A stretch of 29,332 bases of DNA. Source: Deinococcus piscis (lineage in GTDB: Bacteria; Deinococcota; Deinococci; Deinococcales; Deinococcaceae). The notes below the pieces were generated by a model. That model saw only the letters and a program-made list of their open reading frames with translations. It was not told where the DNA came from and ran no database searches. The position numbers were made by a program, and so were the translations under genes. Position 1 is the stretch's first letter; each line of letters begins with the position of its first letter. Of this stretch, positions 7,311-15,856 are shown piece by piece. Location of the stretch: the NCBI RefSeq assembly GCF_014653275.1, contig NZ_BNAL01000034.1, positions 1 through 29,332 on the forward strand, given 5' to 3'.

Positions 7311-8603
7311 TTAGCCTTCCCGCCGCAACCGGGCGATATAAAAGCCGTCCAGCCCGTCCAGCGGCACCGTAAAGGCCCCGACTTCGGCGGGCACTGTCGG
7401 CACGCCCAGGTCCGGCAAGGCTTCGGCCTGGAACTCAGGATGCGCGGCCAGGAATGCCTGCACCTGCTGCGGCCCTTCCTGTGGGAACACTGAGCAGACC
7501 GAGTACACCAGCAGGCCGCCGGGCTCCACCAGTGCGGCAGCGTTGCCTAGCAGCTGCGCCTGCACCTGCGCCATCTCCCCTACCGCCTGCGGGGTCAGCC
7601 GGGCTTTGATTTCAGGGTGGGCACGCAGGGTGCCACTGCCAGTGCAGGGCGCGTCCAGCAGCACAAATGGGGCCGGAACAGCGCCGAGGGGACGGGTCAG
7701 GTCGTGCGTGAGCAGCCGGGCGCGCGTGCCCAGGCGCTTCAAGTTGCTGCGGGCAGCCTCGTGCTTGTGCGGCTGCAGCTCCACACTGGTCACGTCGGCA
7801 CCGGCCAGAGCCAGCAGCGCGGCTTTGATGCCTGCTCCTCCGGCGAGGTCATATACCTTCTGGCGGCGCACGTCCCCCAGCGCTGTGACCACGGCGGCGC
7901 TGGCCGGGTTGACGGGTTGGGCCTGACCCTGGCGGTAGGCCGCCGTCTGGCGCAGCGGGCGGTCTAGAGCTACGGCATCTACCCCGGCGACCGTGCGCTC
8001 AATCAGGCTGCCCTCACCTTCCAGCAGGTCTGGGCCCTGTTCTCCCAGTCGCAGCCACAGCGGCTGCGGTTCCAGCAAGCTATCCATCACATTACTGGCC
8101 TGATAGCCATACACGCGCTCCAGCTCCTGAGCCAGCCAGCCGGGCAGGGCGTAGCGGGCTTCGGGACTGTCTCCAGTCGGCGCTTCTGCCCGGCGCAGCA
8201 CCGCATTGACCAGCCCAGGCGGAGCAAAGCGGGACTCGCGGGCCAGCGACACGTATTCGTTGACCACCGCGTGTTCAGGCGTGCCCAGGTACAGCTTCTC
8301 GAACGCACCGGCCAGCAGCAGCGCCCAGGCTTTGGGGGTCGTCTTGCCGCGCAGCAGCGGCTCCAGGGCCAGCCGTAAGGCAGGAGCGCGGCGCAGCGTA
8401 CCGTAGACGATGTGGGTCGCGAGGCCCGCATCACGGGCAGGCAGCCGGGCCGAGGCCAGCGAAGCGTCCAGCGCCGGGGCGGCGTATTGACCCTCACTCA
8501 GCACGCGGTGCAGGACCCGCACAGCCAGGGCGCGGCCAGGATTCACAGCACTTTTACTGCTGGCACTTTTGGCCGAATTTCCCTTCGGTGCAGCGGAACT
8601 CAC
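7311..8603 (-). CDS. rsmB: RsmB/NOP-family class I RNA (cytosine-5) methyltransferase
   Basis: 430 residues. The N-terminal third is a NusB-like helical domain ([33 protein letters not shown]), which in this family binds 16S rRNA. The C-terminal half is the Rossmann methyltransferase with motif D-A-P-C-T-G-S-G-T and the Y-S-V-C-S-V catalytic-cysteine motif. RsmB makes m5C967 in E. coli 16S rRNA. Odd: the SAM-binding motif I reads D-L-A-G-G-A-G-I-K instead of the usual D-x-C-A-A-P-G-G-K. Its ATG overlaps the MFS gene stop by 4 nt (ATGA), so the genes are coupled. Domain order favours RsmB over RsmF, but the exact target base is not proven. Confidence 0.88.
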   Translation of the reverse strand: MSSAAPKGNSAKSASSKSAVNPGRALAVRVLHRVLSEGQYAAPALDASLASARLPARDAGLATHIVYGTLRRAPALRLALEPLLRGKTTPKAWALLLAGAFEKLYLGTPEHAVVNEYVSLARESRFAPPGLVNAVLRRAEAPTGDSPEARYALPGWLAQELERVYGYQASNVMDSLLEPQPLWLRLGEQGPDLLEGEGSLIERTVAGVDAVALDRPLRQTAAYRQGQAQPVNPASAAVVTALGDVRRQKVYDLAGGAGIKAALLALAGADVTSVELQPHKHEAARSNLKRLGTRARLLTHDLTRPLGAVPAPFVLLDAPCTGSGTLRAHPEIKARLTPQAVGEMAQVQAQLLGNAAALVEPGGLLVYSVCSVFPQEGPQQVQAFLAAHPEFQAEALPDLGVPTVPAEVGAFTVPLDGLDGFYIARLRREG

Positions 8604-9871
8604 GCGCTGGCTCCCACTTCAGATTGCACGTTGCTGGGAAAAGGCGGGCGCACCAGTGCAGTTACCGCCAGCAGCGCCAGCAACAGGCCCCCGGAAAAGT
8701 AATAAGGCGCATTCCAGGTCACATGCTGATAGAGCGCGGTGCCGACCAGCGGCCCGGCCATGCGGCCCAGGGCCAGGGCGCTGGAATTGAGGCCCGCCAC
8801 TGCGCCCTGACCGTCGCGCCCGGCGCTCAGCGACAGGGCGGTGCTCAGGCTCGGTCCCAAGATGGCCGTGCCGACTCCCACCACGCACAGCGCCGCCGTG
8901 ATACTCCAGAAGCTACCCATCAGCGGAATCAGCAGCATGCCCAGGCCCATCACCAGCATCCCAGCCGGAATCAGGCGGCTCAGCGGCACAGTCTTGCCCA
9001 GCCTCCGCATGGCTCCGCCCTGAACAGCTGCCGAAAGCAGACCAAAAAAGGCCAGCATCAGGCCCACTGTTTTGGCGGTTTGCTGCGGCTCTAGCTTCAG
9101 CACGTCGCCCACAAAAAAGGCGATGGTCTGCTCCATCAGCACGCTGGCCATGGTGTATAGCGCACTGATCACCAAAAAGGCCATGACACCCTGTGAGGAC
9201 AGCAGCTGACGGCGAACGGCAGCGGCGTCCACTTTCCCGGCGGCGGCCCGCTCCTCAGCGCGGCGCGTTTCCGGGAGAGCGAAGTAGGCAGCCACCGCCG
9301 TCAGCAGTCCAAGCGCGGCGCTGAAATACACCGGAGTCACCAGCCCAAAGCCAGACAGGAACCCGCCCAGGGCCGGGCCGAACACCACGCCCAGGCCAAA
9401 GGCCGCTCCAATCAGGCCCATGGCCCCAGCCCGGTCCGACTCGGTGCTGAGGTCGGCCATCATGGCCTGCGCGGTGGGCAGGGTGGCGCTGGAGAGAATG
9501 CCGCCAATCAGACGCGAAGCCACCAGCAAGCCAAACAGCACTGTTCCGCTCAGTGCGCCGCTCATGCCCATCTGGGCAAACACCCCAAACAGGCCAAAGC
9601 TGAGGGCAAACCCAACCAGACCCAGCAGCAGCACCGGCTTGCGTCCCTGCCGCTCGGAGCGCGCCCCCCACACCGGCGAGAAAATCAGCTGCATCAGCGA
9701 GTAGGCGGTAGAAAACCAGCCTGCCTGCACCGCCGTCAGCCCCAGCTCACGGCTGAGCGGCGCAATAATCGGAAACAGCACACTGAGGCCCAGCATGGCC
9801 GTAAAAATGGTAAAAAACAAAATAATTTTCGCCCGTTTGGTGGTCTCGGGCGAAGCAGGGGAAACAGTCAT
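8600..9871 (-). CDS. Major facilitator superfamily transporter (drug-efflux/TetA-like)
   Basis: 423 residues with about twelve hydrophobic segments. Helix 1 begins near [12 protein letters not shown]. Between helices 2 and 3 lies motif A in the form [13 protein letters not shown], typical of 12-TM H+-driven drug exporters. Helix 5 carries a G-x-x-x-G-P-x-x-G-G motif ([12 protein letters not shown]), the antiporter motif C. These support an efflux antiporter in the cytoplasmic membrane; the substrate cannot be told. A TACACT box 6 nt before the ATG predicts leaderless transcription of an MFS > rsmB > DUF4180 mRNA. Confidence 0.88.
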   Translation of the reverse strand: MTVSPASPETTKRAKIILFFTIFTAMLGLSVLFPIIAPLSRELGLTAVQAGWFSTAYSLMQLIFSPVWGARSERQGRKPVLLLGLVGFALSFGLFGVFAQMGMSGALSGTVLFGLLVASRLIGGILSSATLPTAQAMMADLSTESDRAGAMGLIGAAFGLGVVFGPALGGFLSGFGLVTPVYFSAALGLLTAVAAYFALPETRRAEERAAAGKVDAAAVRRQLLSSQGVMAFLVISALYTMASVLMEQTIAFFVGDVLKLEPQQTAKTVGLMLAFFGLLSAAVQGGAMRRLGKTVPLSRLIPAGMLVMGLGMLLIPLMGSFWSITAALCVVGVGTAILGPSLSTALSLSAGRDGQGAVAGLNSSALALGRMAGPLVGTALYQHVTWNAPYYFSGGLLLALLAVTALVRPPFPSNVQSEVGASA

Positions 9872-9877
9872 GCTGCC

Positions 9878-9883
9878 AGTGTA
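9878..9883 (-). promoter_or_regulatory. Leaderless -10 box (TACACT) of the MFS-rsmB-DUF4180 unit
   Basis: On the minus strand TACACT ends 6 nt before the MFS ATG at 9871. A TGACCG at 9907-9902 is a possible weak -35 with an 18-nt spacer. Confidence 0.6.
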
Positions 9884-9967
9884 CCACCGGGACTGACCGG
9901 GCGGTCAGGTCAGCAGGCGGCCTTTGGAGCAGTGCTCTGTGACGCAGTTGCGCCCGTCCCCACATGC

Positions 9968-9990
9968 GAGGCGGGGTCTCTTCCCGCCTC
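9968..9990 (-). terminator. Possible hairpin terminator after dxs
   Basis: GAGGCGGG (9968-9975) and CCCGCCTC (9983-9990) form a perfect 8-bp stem with a 7-nt loop about 150 nt past the dxs stop. No T-run follows on either strand, so this is a weak call. The rest of 9884-10136 shows no gene. Confidence 0.35.
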
Positions 9991-10136
9991 ACCTCATGCC
10001 GCGTCCTGCGGAGCTCTTGCACCCGCTTCATACGTATGGCGCTCCATTCTGCAACATTCCGCAAAAAGCGCTCCTTGTGAGTTCAGGCCACACAGCACAT
10101 ATTTTCTGTACTTCTGTTGGCCCATTCCCAGTCAGG

Positions 10137-12008
10137 TCATCCCTTGCGGTCTGCCAGTTGGTCCAGAACCCGGGCGATTCCGGCGGCGTCCATCCCGGCG
10201 CGGGCGTATACACTCTCTGGCTTGGCATGTTCCTGAAATTCGTCGGGGATGCCCAGAACCCGCACCGGCACGCTCAGGCCCCAGCGACTCAGGGTTTCCA
10301 GCACAGCACTGCCGAACCCCCCCACCACAGTGTTGTCTTCCACGGTCACGATGGCGCGGGCCGAACCCGCAATCTGGCGCAGCATGAACTCGTCAAGTGG
10401 CTTGACAAAGCGGGCATTGACCACGCCTACGCCCGGGCGGCCTTCGGCGGCAGCCAGAGCGTCGGCCAGCGGACGACCCGTTGCCAGAATCACCACCTCG
10501 TCGCCAGCTTTTAGGCGTTCCCAGGTGCCCCACTCGATGCTGGGCCATTCGCCGGTAGGCACCTGGTCGGTGTTGCCGCGTGGGTAGCGAATTGCCACCG
10601 GGCCGCCCACCTGCGCTGCGCCCCTGAGCATGGCCCGCAGCTCCCGGGTGTCGCGGGGCTGGGCAATCTGCACATTGGGAATTGAGCGCAGGAAGCTCAG
10701 GTCAAATACGCCGTTGTGCGTGGCCCCGTCAGCCCCCACGATGCCGCCCCGGTCCACCGCAAAAATCACATTGAGGTTTTCAATTGCCACGTCGTGCAGC
10801 ACCTGATCGTAGGCCCGCTGCAGAAAAGTGGAATAAATCGCCACGATGGGCTTGATGCCCCGCAGCGCCATGCCAGCGGCAGCTGTTACGGCCACGTCCT
10901 CGGCAATGCCCACATCCAGGTAGCGGCGCGGATGTGTCTGGCTGTAGCGGACCAGCCCACTGCCCTCGCGCATGGCCGGGGTAATCACATAGACGTCCGG
11001 GTCTTCTGCGGCCCACTCGGTCACGGCGTCTCCAAAGGCGCTGCTCCAGCTGTACGCATTGGTCGGGGTGAACTCGCCGGTGGCCGGGTCAAATTTGGCG
11101 GGACCGTGCCACTTGATGGGGTCGTCTTCGGCGTAGCTGAGGCCCTTGCCCTTGCGGGTCACCACATGCAGGATGGTCGGGCCGTCCAGCTCCCTTAGCT
11201 TTTCCAGCAGCCAGACCAGCTCGGTGACATTGTGGCCGTCCACTGGCCCCACATAGCGCAGGCCCATCGCTGCAAACGGATTGGCGCTGTGGGGGTCGAA
11301 AAAGTGGCGGGTTGAGTGCTTGGCACGGCTGATCATGTCGGCCAGAGGTTTGCTCACCGCCTGCACCGCCTTGCGGCCTACGTCCTCACCCTCGCGCACC
11401 AGCGGATGCACCTGCAAGCCACGCATAAAGCGGTTGATGCCGCCCACGTTCTCCGAGATGCTCATTTCGTTGTCGTTCAGCACGATCAGCATGCGCGGCC
11501 CCAGGTCCCCGATGGTGTTCAGCGCTGCCAGGGCCATGCCACCGGTCAGCGAACCGTCGCCAATCACGGCGGCCACTTCGTAGTCCTCGCCGCGTGCGTC
11601 GCGGGCCAGAGCCATGCCCAGGGCGTTGGCCAGGCTGGTAGAAGCGTGCCCCACCGTGATGGCGTCGTGCTCACTTTCGGTCACCTTGGTAAAGCCGCTC
11701 AGGCCGCCTTCTTGCTTGACAGTGGGCATCTGAGAGCGGCGGCCCGTCAGCATCTTGTGGGCGTAGGCCTGGTGGCCCACATCAAACAGGATGCGGTCAC
11801 GCGGCGAATTCAGCACGTAGTGCAGCGCCACGATCACGTCAGTGGCGCCTAGACTGGACGCCAGGTGCAACCCGCCCACCGAACAGACCCGCACGATTTC
11901 TTCGCGCAGCTCGGCACTCAGGGCCGGAAGCTGCTGACGCGGCAACCGTTTGAGGTCGGCGGGACTGTGGATGCGGTCTAGCAGCGGCGTGTCCGAAGGA
12001 CCACTCAC
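10137..12008 (-). CDS. dxs: 1-deoxy-D-xylulose-5-phosphate synthase
   Basis: 623 residues, normal for DXS, the thiamine-diphosphate enzyme that joins pyruvate and glyceraldehyde-3-phosphate in the first step of the MEP isoprenoid pathway; in Deinococcus-type organisms this would feed carotenoids and menaquinone. Visible features: [10 protein letters not shown] with the N-terminal catalytic His, [10 protein letters not shown], and G-H-A-S-T-S. The ThDP/Mg motif runs G-D-G-S-L-T-G-G to L-N-D-N-E-M-S-I-S. The pyrimidine domain follows with I-A-E-D-V-A-V-T (catalytic Glu) and [13 protein letters not shown]. The start is a GTG at 12008 that overlaps the stop of the upstream lipoprotein gene by 4 nt (GTGA), implying translational coupling. 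Confidence 0.97.
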   Translation of the reverse strand: MSGPSDTPLLDRIHSPADLKRLPRQQLPALSAELREEIVRVCSVGGLHLASSLGATDVIVALHYVLNSPRDRILFDVGHQAYAHKMLTGRRSQMPTVKQEGGLSGFTKVTESEHDAITVGHASTSLANALGMALARDARGEDYEVAAVIGDGSLTGGMALAALNTIGDLGPRMLIVLNDNEMSISENVGGINRFMRGLQVHPLVREGEDVGRKAVQAVSKPLADMISRAKHSTRHFFDPHSANPFAAMGLRYVGPVDGHNVTELVWLLEKLRELDGPTILHVVTRKGKGLSYAEDDPIKWHGPAKFDPATGEFTPTNAYSWSSAFGDAVTEWAAEDPDVYVITPAMREGSGLVRYSQTHPRRYLDVGIAEDVAVTAAAGMALRGIKPIVAIYSTFLQRAYDQVLHDVAIENLNVIFAVDRGGIVGADGATHNGVFDLSFLRSIPNVQIAQPRDTRELRAMLRGAAQVGGPVAIRYPRGNTDQVPTGEWPSIEWGTWERLKAGDEVVILATGRPLADALAAAEGRPGVGVVNARFVKPLDEFMLRQIAGSARAIVTVEDNTVVGGFGSAVLETLSRWGLSVPVRVLGIPDEFQEHAKPESVYARAGMDAAGIARVLDQLADRKG

Positions 12009-12691
12009 GGCTGAACCTGCGGGCGGGCGTAGTTCTGCCCGGTCAGCAGCAAGTCCTCGTAGGTGCGGACCTCGCCAGTGTAGGGCGCGTAGTACATCTG
12101 CTGAACAGCTGGGAACAACCCGCCCAGGTCGTCGGACACGCGCCGGGTAATTACGAACACGTCATGGGTGCCGCCTGGCGCAGTGATCTGGCGGCGGTCC
12201 TGAATGTCATAGCGGTATTCCAGCTTGCCGCTGCGGACCACCTGATTTTTTTCGGTGTCCATCACAGTGACGTTGGTGGTGCCCTGCCAGCTGGCCCCGA
12301 CCCGCAGGTCACTCACCGCAGGCAGTTCACGCCAGGCGGGCTCCAAGTTGACCAGCACACCCGGCTTGGTAAACCCGAGCAGGTCCACCCCAGCCGCGCT
12401 GACTTGCCGGTACCAGGTCTGCTCCGCGCCGCGTCCGGTCAGGGCAAAGGCGCTGACGGTCTGCCCTTTAAAGATGGTCGGGCCCAGCGAACGCAGCACG
12501 TAAGGCGTGCGGTTGGCAGGCTCACCCTGGGGCAGATAGGTCCAAATCAGTCCCGGCTGCGACGGATAAAAGGACACGCGGTCCACGCTGGGAGTCGCCC
12601 GAACTTCGGGAGCAGCCGTCTGCGCTGGAGCACAGGCCACCAGGGTACCGCCCAGCAGTGTCAGACCGAGCAAAAAGCGAAAACGCATCAT
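12005..12691 (-). CDS. Lipoprotein of unknown function, coupled to dxs
   Basis: 228 residues. The N-terminus [16 protein letters not shown] ends in the lipobox L-V-A-C with Cys20, so it is predicted to be exported and lipid-anchored. The mature part begins with a Pro/Ala/Thr-rich spacer and then a domain rich in beta-strand pattern ([16 protein letters not shown]-like [23 protein letters not shown]). I do not recognise the family. Two ATGs are adjacent; a TACCCT box lies 7 nt before the first, which I chose. It is the first gene of a two-gene unit with dxs, so the dxs message probably starts here. Confidence 0.85.
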   Translation of the reverse strand: MMRFRFLLGLTLLGGTLVACAPAQTAAPEVRATPSVDRVSFYPSQPGLIWTYLPQGEPANRTPYVLRSLGPTIFKGQTVSAFALTGRGAEQTWYRQVSAAGVDLLGFTKPGVLVNLEPAWRELPAVSDLRVGASWQGTTNVTVMDTEKNQVVRSGKLEYRYDIQDRRQITAPGGTHDVFVITRRVSDDLGGLFPAVQQMYYAPYTGEVRTYEDLLLTGQNYARPQVQP

Positions 12692-12698
12692 GGCTCTT

Positions 12699-12704
12699 AG
12701 GGTA
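12699..12704 (-). promoter_or_regulatory. Leaderless -10 box (TACCCT) of the lipoprotein-dxs unit
   Basis: On the minus strand TACCCT ends 7 nt before the ATG at 12691. No convincing -35 is visible. Confidence 0.55.
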
Positions 12705-12775
12705 AATCATTCCTGGCAGCGGCACCGTGGTCTGACTGCCTGAGCGCAGCACCCCTGCGCGAGTACGCATACACA

Positions 12776-12807
12776 AGGGGCGGACATGCCGCAGCACTTC
12801 CGCCCCT
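12776..12807 (-). terminator. Terminator of pspA
   Basis: A perfect 9-bp inverted repeat (AGGGGCGGA at 12776-12784, TCCGCCCCT at 12799-12807) with a 14-nt loop, followed on the minus strand by TGTGTATG. It lies 20 nt after the pspA stop. Confidence 0.65.
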
Positions 12808-12826
12808 GGGTCAAGCCCGGTTGAAC

Positions 12827-13495
12827 TTACTTGTTCTCAGCAACCTTGCGCTTGAGCGCTTCCATGGCTTCGTCCAGGTCGCGGTCACGGCCCAGGTTGG
12901 CCAGCTGCGCGTCAACATCATTTTCAGTGCGCAGATCGGTCATGGCCTGATTGGTATCTTCCATGCCCTGCACGCGGCGCTCCATTTCCTCGAAGGCGTC
13001 CATGGCACCGCCAGCCTGATCGAAGCCGCTCATGCGCTCCAGCGTGGCTCCGGCCTGCGCGGTCTTCTGGCGGGCAGACAGCAGCGACTTCTTGGATTCC
13101 ATCTCGTCAATCTTGGCTTCCAAGGCGCGCAGCTGGGTCTTGAGGCGGTCCACAATGGCCGTCTGGGTGCCTGCCTGCTCATGGAACCCGGCGGCCAGGT
13201 CTTTGTGGTTCTGGGCGCGGCGCAAGGCTTCACGGGCCAGGTCTTCGCTGCCCGCACGCAGGGCTTCTTCGGCCTTGCGGTTGTACTCCTCGGACAGGGT
13301 TTCGTTGGTCTTGGCTTCGCGCTCCAACTTGGCGCTTTGGCTCATGGCCTCGGCCACTTCGCGGCGGGCGTCGGTGTAGGCCGCACGCATATCACGCAGG
13401 GCCTGCTCAATAATCAGGCCAGGGTCCTCGGCCTTGGAAATCATGTCGTTTACGTTGGCGCGGATCAGTCGGCTCAGTCGGTCAAAAATGCTCAT
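12827..13495 (-). CDS. pspA: PspA/IM30 (Vipp1) family membrane-maintenance protein
   Basis: 222 residues, the normal PspA length. The N-terminal amphipathic helix (M-S-I-F-D-R-L-S-R-L-I-R-A-N-V-N-D) is followed by A-E-D-P-G-L-I-I-E-Q-A-L-R-D-M and a long helical coiled-coil region with the typical L-x-x-Q-x-x-x-L pattern. This is the ESCRT-III-like fold that forms rings or rods on the inner membrane and limits proton leakage under envelope stress. The C-terminus ends in a short helix (D-L-D-E-A-M-E-A-L-K-R-K-V). A strong AAGGAGGA lies 9 nt before the ATG. No pspF, pspB or pspC is adjacent, so regulation is not of the proteobacterial type. It appears monocistronic. Confidence 0.93.
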   Translation of the reverse strand: MSIFDRLSRLIRANVNDMISKAEDPGLIIEQALRDMRAAYTDARREVAEAMSQSAKLEREAKTNETLSEEYNRKAEEALRAGSEDLAREALRRAQNHKDLAAGFHEQAGTQTAIVDRLKTQLRALEAKIDEMESKKSLLSARQKTAQAGATLERMSGFDQAGGAMDAFEEMERRVQGMEDTNQAMTDLRTENDVDAQLANLGRDRDLDEAMEALKRKVAENK

Positions 13496-13568
13496 GGGTG
13501 TTCCTCCTTGTCCCTACTATTACGTAGAGCAGTGGGACAGGGTTTCTGTCCAAAGGCCCGGCTAACCC

Positions 13569-13574
13569 AGTGTA
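13569..13574 (-). promoter_or_regulatory. Possible -10 box (TACACT) upstream of pspA
   Basis: TACACT on the minus strand, preceded by TTT and 73 nt upstream of the pspA ATG, would give a leader of ~67 nt containing the AAGGAGGA. The -35 region is not recognisable, so the assignment rests on the same hexamer recurring at other promoters here. Confidence 0.35.
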
Positions 13575-13627
13575 AAGGTCTGTTCAAATTCGGACTCATG
13601 CACTGTAGCGGCTGCCCTGGGAGGTCT

Positions 13628-14500
13628 TTAGAGTCGGCGCGGCATGACCCCCACGCTGCTGCGGCCACACGCCACGGTGAGGACCTCCTCGGTAGGCGTC
13701 AGGACACAGCCGATGGCACGCAGCACCGCAACGGGAATATGCAGCTCGCCGCTGTGCATCTGCAGTGGCAAAGGCAGCGGCGTTACGGTCCCTGCCTGCA
13801 CCAGCTCACGCTGCCCCACCTGCACGCTCGCGGCTGCCCCGCCCTGCGGAGTCAGGCGGTAGGTCTGCCCGCCCAAATTCTGCACCCGCACCACGCCAAT
13901 CAGGTCAGCCGGGGTGACGTACAGGCTGACGTCCGCCGGAGTCACTGGAGCAGCTGCCGAAGACGCTGAGGAGGCAGCCGCGCCCTGAGGCTGGCTCAGC
14001 ACAGGGACAGCCACGGGCCCAGGATGGAGCATCAGCAGGTGGTCACCGTCTCCCAAGTCCAACAGGGCTACGTAATTGGAGGTCGTTGGGGGAGCCTCGG
14101 CACCAGCGAGCAGAGCCGCTGGGCGCAGCTGCACACTCAGGAGTGGGCCCTGGACCTGCCACTCACCCAGCACCTGGCTACCCAACCGCGCAGCGATTCG
14201 GCTTTGCAGATCGGCCCGCTCGCCCCGGACGTACAGACAAATTGCCTGAGCAGGCAGCCCAAGCGACGGTGGGCAGCGGTACAACCGGCCACCGACTGCA
14301 CCACTCAACTCCACCGCCAGGCGGCTCAGTCCGGGAGCGGGCAGCACCAACCGGGCAGAGGCCGGAGCCGGGGCCACTTGCTGCGTGGGCGTTTGGTCAG
14401 AGGTCTGGCCAGAGGACTGAGCCGCCGCGCCCGGCAGCAGCGCACACAAGCTCAGAAAGGCGGGGCCAAGCAGCCCAGCGCGGAGAACTGTCGGGGTCAT
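13628..14500 (-). CDS. Secreted protein of unknown function, last gene of the dockerin-containing cluster
   Basis: 290 residues from the ATG at 14500. A GTG two codons earlier is in frame, but TAAACT lies exactly 6 nt before this ATG, supporting leaderless initiation there. A signal peptide ends near G-A-A-A-Q (residue ~28). A Gln/Thr/Pro-rich spacer follows, then a globular part with P-G-L-S-R-L-A-V-E-L-S-G and several cysteines (R-C-P-P, A-I-C-L-Y). Residues ~225-280 (P-L-P-L-Q-M-H-S-G-E-L-H-I-P-V-A-V-L-R-A-I-G) resemble the small copper-amine-oxidase-N-like domain found in many secreted bacterial proteins; that likeness is weak. It follows the dockerin-like gene after 58 nt and can be transcribed both from the operon and from its own promoter. 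Confidence 0.78.
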   Translation of the reverse strand: MTPTVLRAGLLGPAFLSLCALLPGAAAQSSGQTSDQTPTQQVAPAPASARLVLPAPGLSRLAVELSGAVGGRLYRCPPSLGLPAQAICLYVRGERADLQSRIAARLGSQVLGEWQVQGPLLSVQLRPAALLAGAEAPPTTSNYVALLDLGDGDHLLMLHPGPVAVPVLSQPQGAAASSASSAAAPVTPADVSLYVTPADLIGVVRVQNLGGQTYRLTPQGGAAASVQVGQRELVQAGTVTPLPLPLQMHSGELHIPVAVLRAIGCVLTPTEEVLTVACGRSSVGVMPRRL

Positions 14501-14506
14501 AAGCAC

Positions 14507-14512
14507 AGTTTA
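14507..14512 (-). promoter_or_regulatory. Internal leaderless -10 box (TAAACT)
   Basis: On the minus strand TAAACT ends 6 nt before the ATG at 14500, inside the 58-nt gap after the dockerin-like gene. The same hexamer precedes the first gene of the cluster at 16858-16853. Confidence 0.55.
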
Positions 14513-14564
14513 CGGGATGGCAGCGGCGACTTGGGCGGTCCAGCGGGCGAAGGCAGGAACAAGG

Positions 14565-15089
14565 TCAGGGCAGCTGATACGCCTCCGCAAACAGTTTCAG
14601 GTCGGCGTCATCCACCTGCCGGTCACCATTGAGGTCCCCCCGGCCTGTGCCGCCCAGGCTGTTCATCAGCAGGGCCAAGTCAGTCAGGTCCACAGCTCCG
14701 TCCCCGTTGAGATCCGCGCCGCTAAAGCGCAGGCGGGCCGCCTCCGGCGTCCAGGCATCCAGGTCAAATTCCTGAGCCAACGCCTGACGGACAGCGGCGT
14801 CCAGCGCCAGCGGCCCCTGCGGATTGATCTCTATGCGCCGCTCTCCTGCCTGCGCCACCGTGCGGACAGCCACGTCAGGGTTAAAGGGCACGCTGCTGGC
14901 ACTGCCCAGGGTCAACTCCGGGCCGCCCGTGGTGACCAGCCGCAGAGACAGGCCCGGCGTGGAGAGTTCAGCCAGTGCCTGCTGCACGGCGCGGGTCAGC
15001 TGAGGTCCCTGAGGCCGCAGGGTCAGGTCTGCCGCTGCAGCACTGCCTGCCAGCAGCAAAGCGGCCATACCGAGACTGCGCCGCATCAT
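14565..15089 (-). CDS. Small secreted protein with a C-terminal dockerin-like double calcium-loop module
   Basis: 174 residues. The N-terminus is a signal peptide (M-M-R-R-S, then A-A-L-L-L-A-G-S-A-A-A cleaved at about residue 20). Residues ~21-120 show no family I know (T-L-R-P-Q-G-P-Q-L-T-R-A; R-L-V-T-T-G-G-P-E-L-T-L). The last ~50 residues hold two copies of the loop D-L-N-G-D-x-x-V-D-x-x-D, each with Asp/Asn/Asp/Asp/Asp at positions 1, 3, 5, 9 and 12 and a following helix (L-A-L-L-M-N-S-L; L-K-L-F-A-E-A-Y). This is the type I dockerin pattern, with both calcium loops intact. Dockerins bind cohesins in cellulosomes and related surface assemblies. The ATG overlaps the previous stop by 4 nt (ATGA). 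Confidence 0.85.
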   Translation of the reverse strand: MMRRSLGMAALLLAGSAAAADLTLRPQGPQLTRAVQQALAELSTPGLSLRLVTTGGPELTLGSASSVPFNPDVAVRTVAQAGERRIEINPQGPLALDAAVRQALAQEFDLDAWTPEAARLRFSGADLNGDGAVDLTDLALLMNSLGGTGRGDLNGDRQVDDADLKLFAEAYQLP

Positions 15090-15856
15090 TGCTCTCCTCC
15101 CTGAGCAGCACTGGCTGGGGATGAACTGCGGGCACGCAGCAGCAGCGCGCGGAATTCATCCACATTCACCTGCGAAGAAGCTGCCGCAGGACGGCTCACC
15201 TGTGCGCTCTGGTCAGGCGCAGGGGCCAACGTGTCTGCGCTGGGTAGGCCGGGTACTGTTGCCGGCTCGGTGTCAGATTCAGGGACCAGAGGAGCATCTG
15301 GGGCAACGTCAGCGGCGGGAGGCAGTTCACTCGGCTCAGGCTCAGGCTCAGGCTCGGGCGATTGTGGCTGGGGCAGCAGCGGACGGGCAGAAGCTGGAGT
15401 GGCGGTACTGCTCAGGGAGGGGGCCGGAGTGACCGCTCCTCCTTCTGGCTGGCGGTCTGTCAGAGCCACCTGTCCATCAACCACCGGATAGTAGCCCTGG
15501 TTGTACCCCACCAGCGGGCTGTCCAGCCGCGCCGCATACAGCAGAAAAAAGGCGTCCTGCCCGGTGCGCCACTGCGGCAGGTCCGCAGCTTCGGACCAGA
15601 CGTAGAGCGCTGGACCAGCAGCCTGCCGGGGCAAGCGGCCTGCATCACCAGCCACCGTCTCGGTCAGGGTCAGCGGATAGACCCGCCAGGTGACGGTGCC
15701 CTCCGTGACGGTCTGCGGCGTGCCCAGCGAACCCCGAATAATCAGGTCCGCGCGGCGGGCTTGCTGCTCCAGGCTCAAGGCCGGGGCCACCACGGCCTCA
15801 GCTGCGCCCAGAGCCAGACTCAGTGCCAGCGCCAGCCCACCAGCAGCCCGGTTCAC
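15086..15856 (-). CDS. Secreted protein with a Pro/Glu-rich C-terminal half, unknown function
   Basis: 256 residues starting at a GTG (15856) that overlaps the upstream stop by 4 nt; the frame is open further upstream but that part is antisense-like Gly/Arg/Cys-rich noise. A signal peptide (A-L-A-L-S-L-A-L-G-A-A-E-A) is followed by one domain of ~110 residues: A-R-R-A-D-L-I-I-R-G-S-L, T-W-R-V-Y-P-L-T-L-T-E-T-V, Y-V-W-S-E-A-A, F-F-L-L-Y and G-Y-Y-P-V-V-D-G-Q-V. From memory, this resembles a class of secreted A-D-L-V-V-x-G domains often found beside metalloproteases or dockerins, but I cannot name it. The rest is Pro/Ala/Ser-rich, with a P-E-P-E-P-E-P-E run encoded by GGCTCA hexamers near 15333-15356. 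The extreme C-terminus contains Q-V-N-V-D-E-F-R-A-L-L-L-R-A, reminiscent of a half dockerin repeat. Confidence 0.82.
   Translation of the reverse strand: MNRAAGGLALALSLALGAAEAVVAPALSLEQQARRADLIIRGSLGTPQTVTEGTVTWRVYPLTLTETVAGDAGRLPRQAAGPALYVWSEAADLPQWRTGQDAFFLLYAARLDSPLVGYNQGYYPVVDGQVALTDRQPEGGAVTPAPSLSSTATPASARPLLPQPQSPEPEPEPEPSELPPAADVAPDAPLVPESDTEPATVPGLPSADTLAPAPDQSAQVSRPAAASSQVNVDEFRALLLRARSSSPASAAQGGEQ

Noticed and set aside
11316..11852. Plus-strand open frame opposite dxs
   Set aside because: Antisense shadow; dxs is complete and fully conserved in motif on the other strand.
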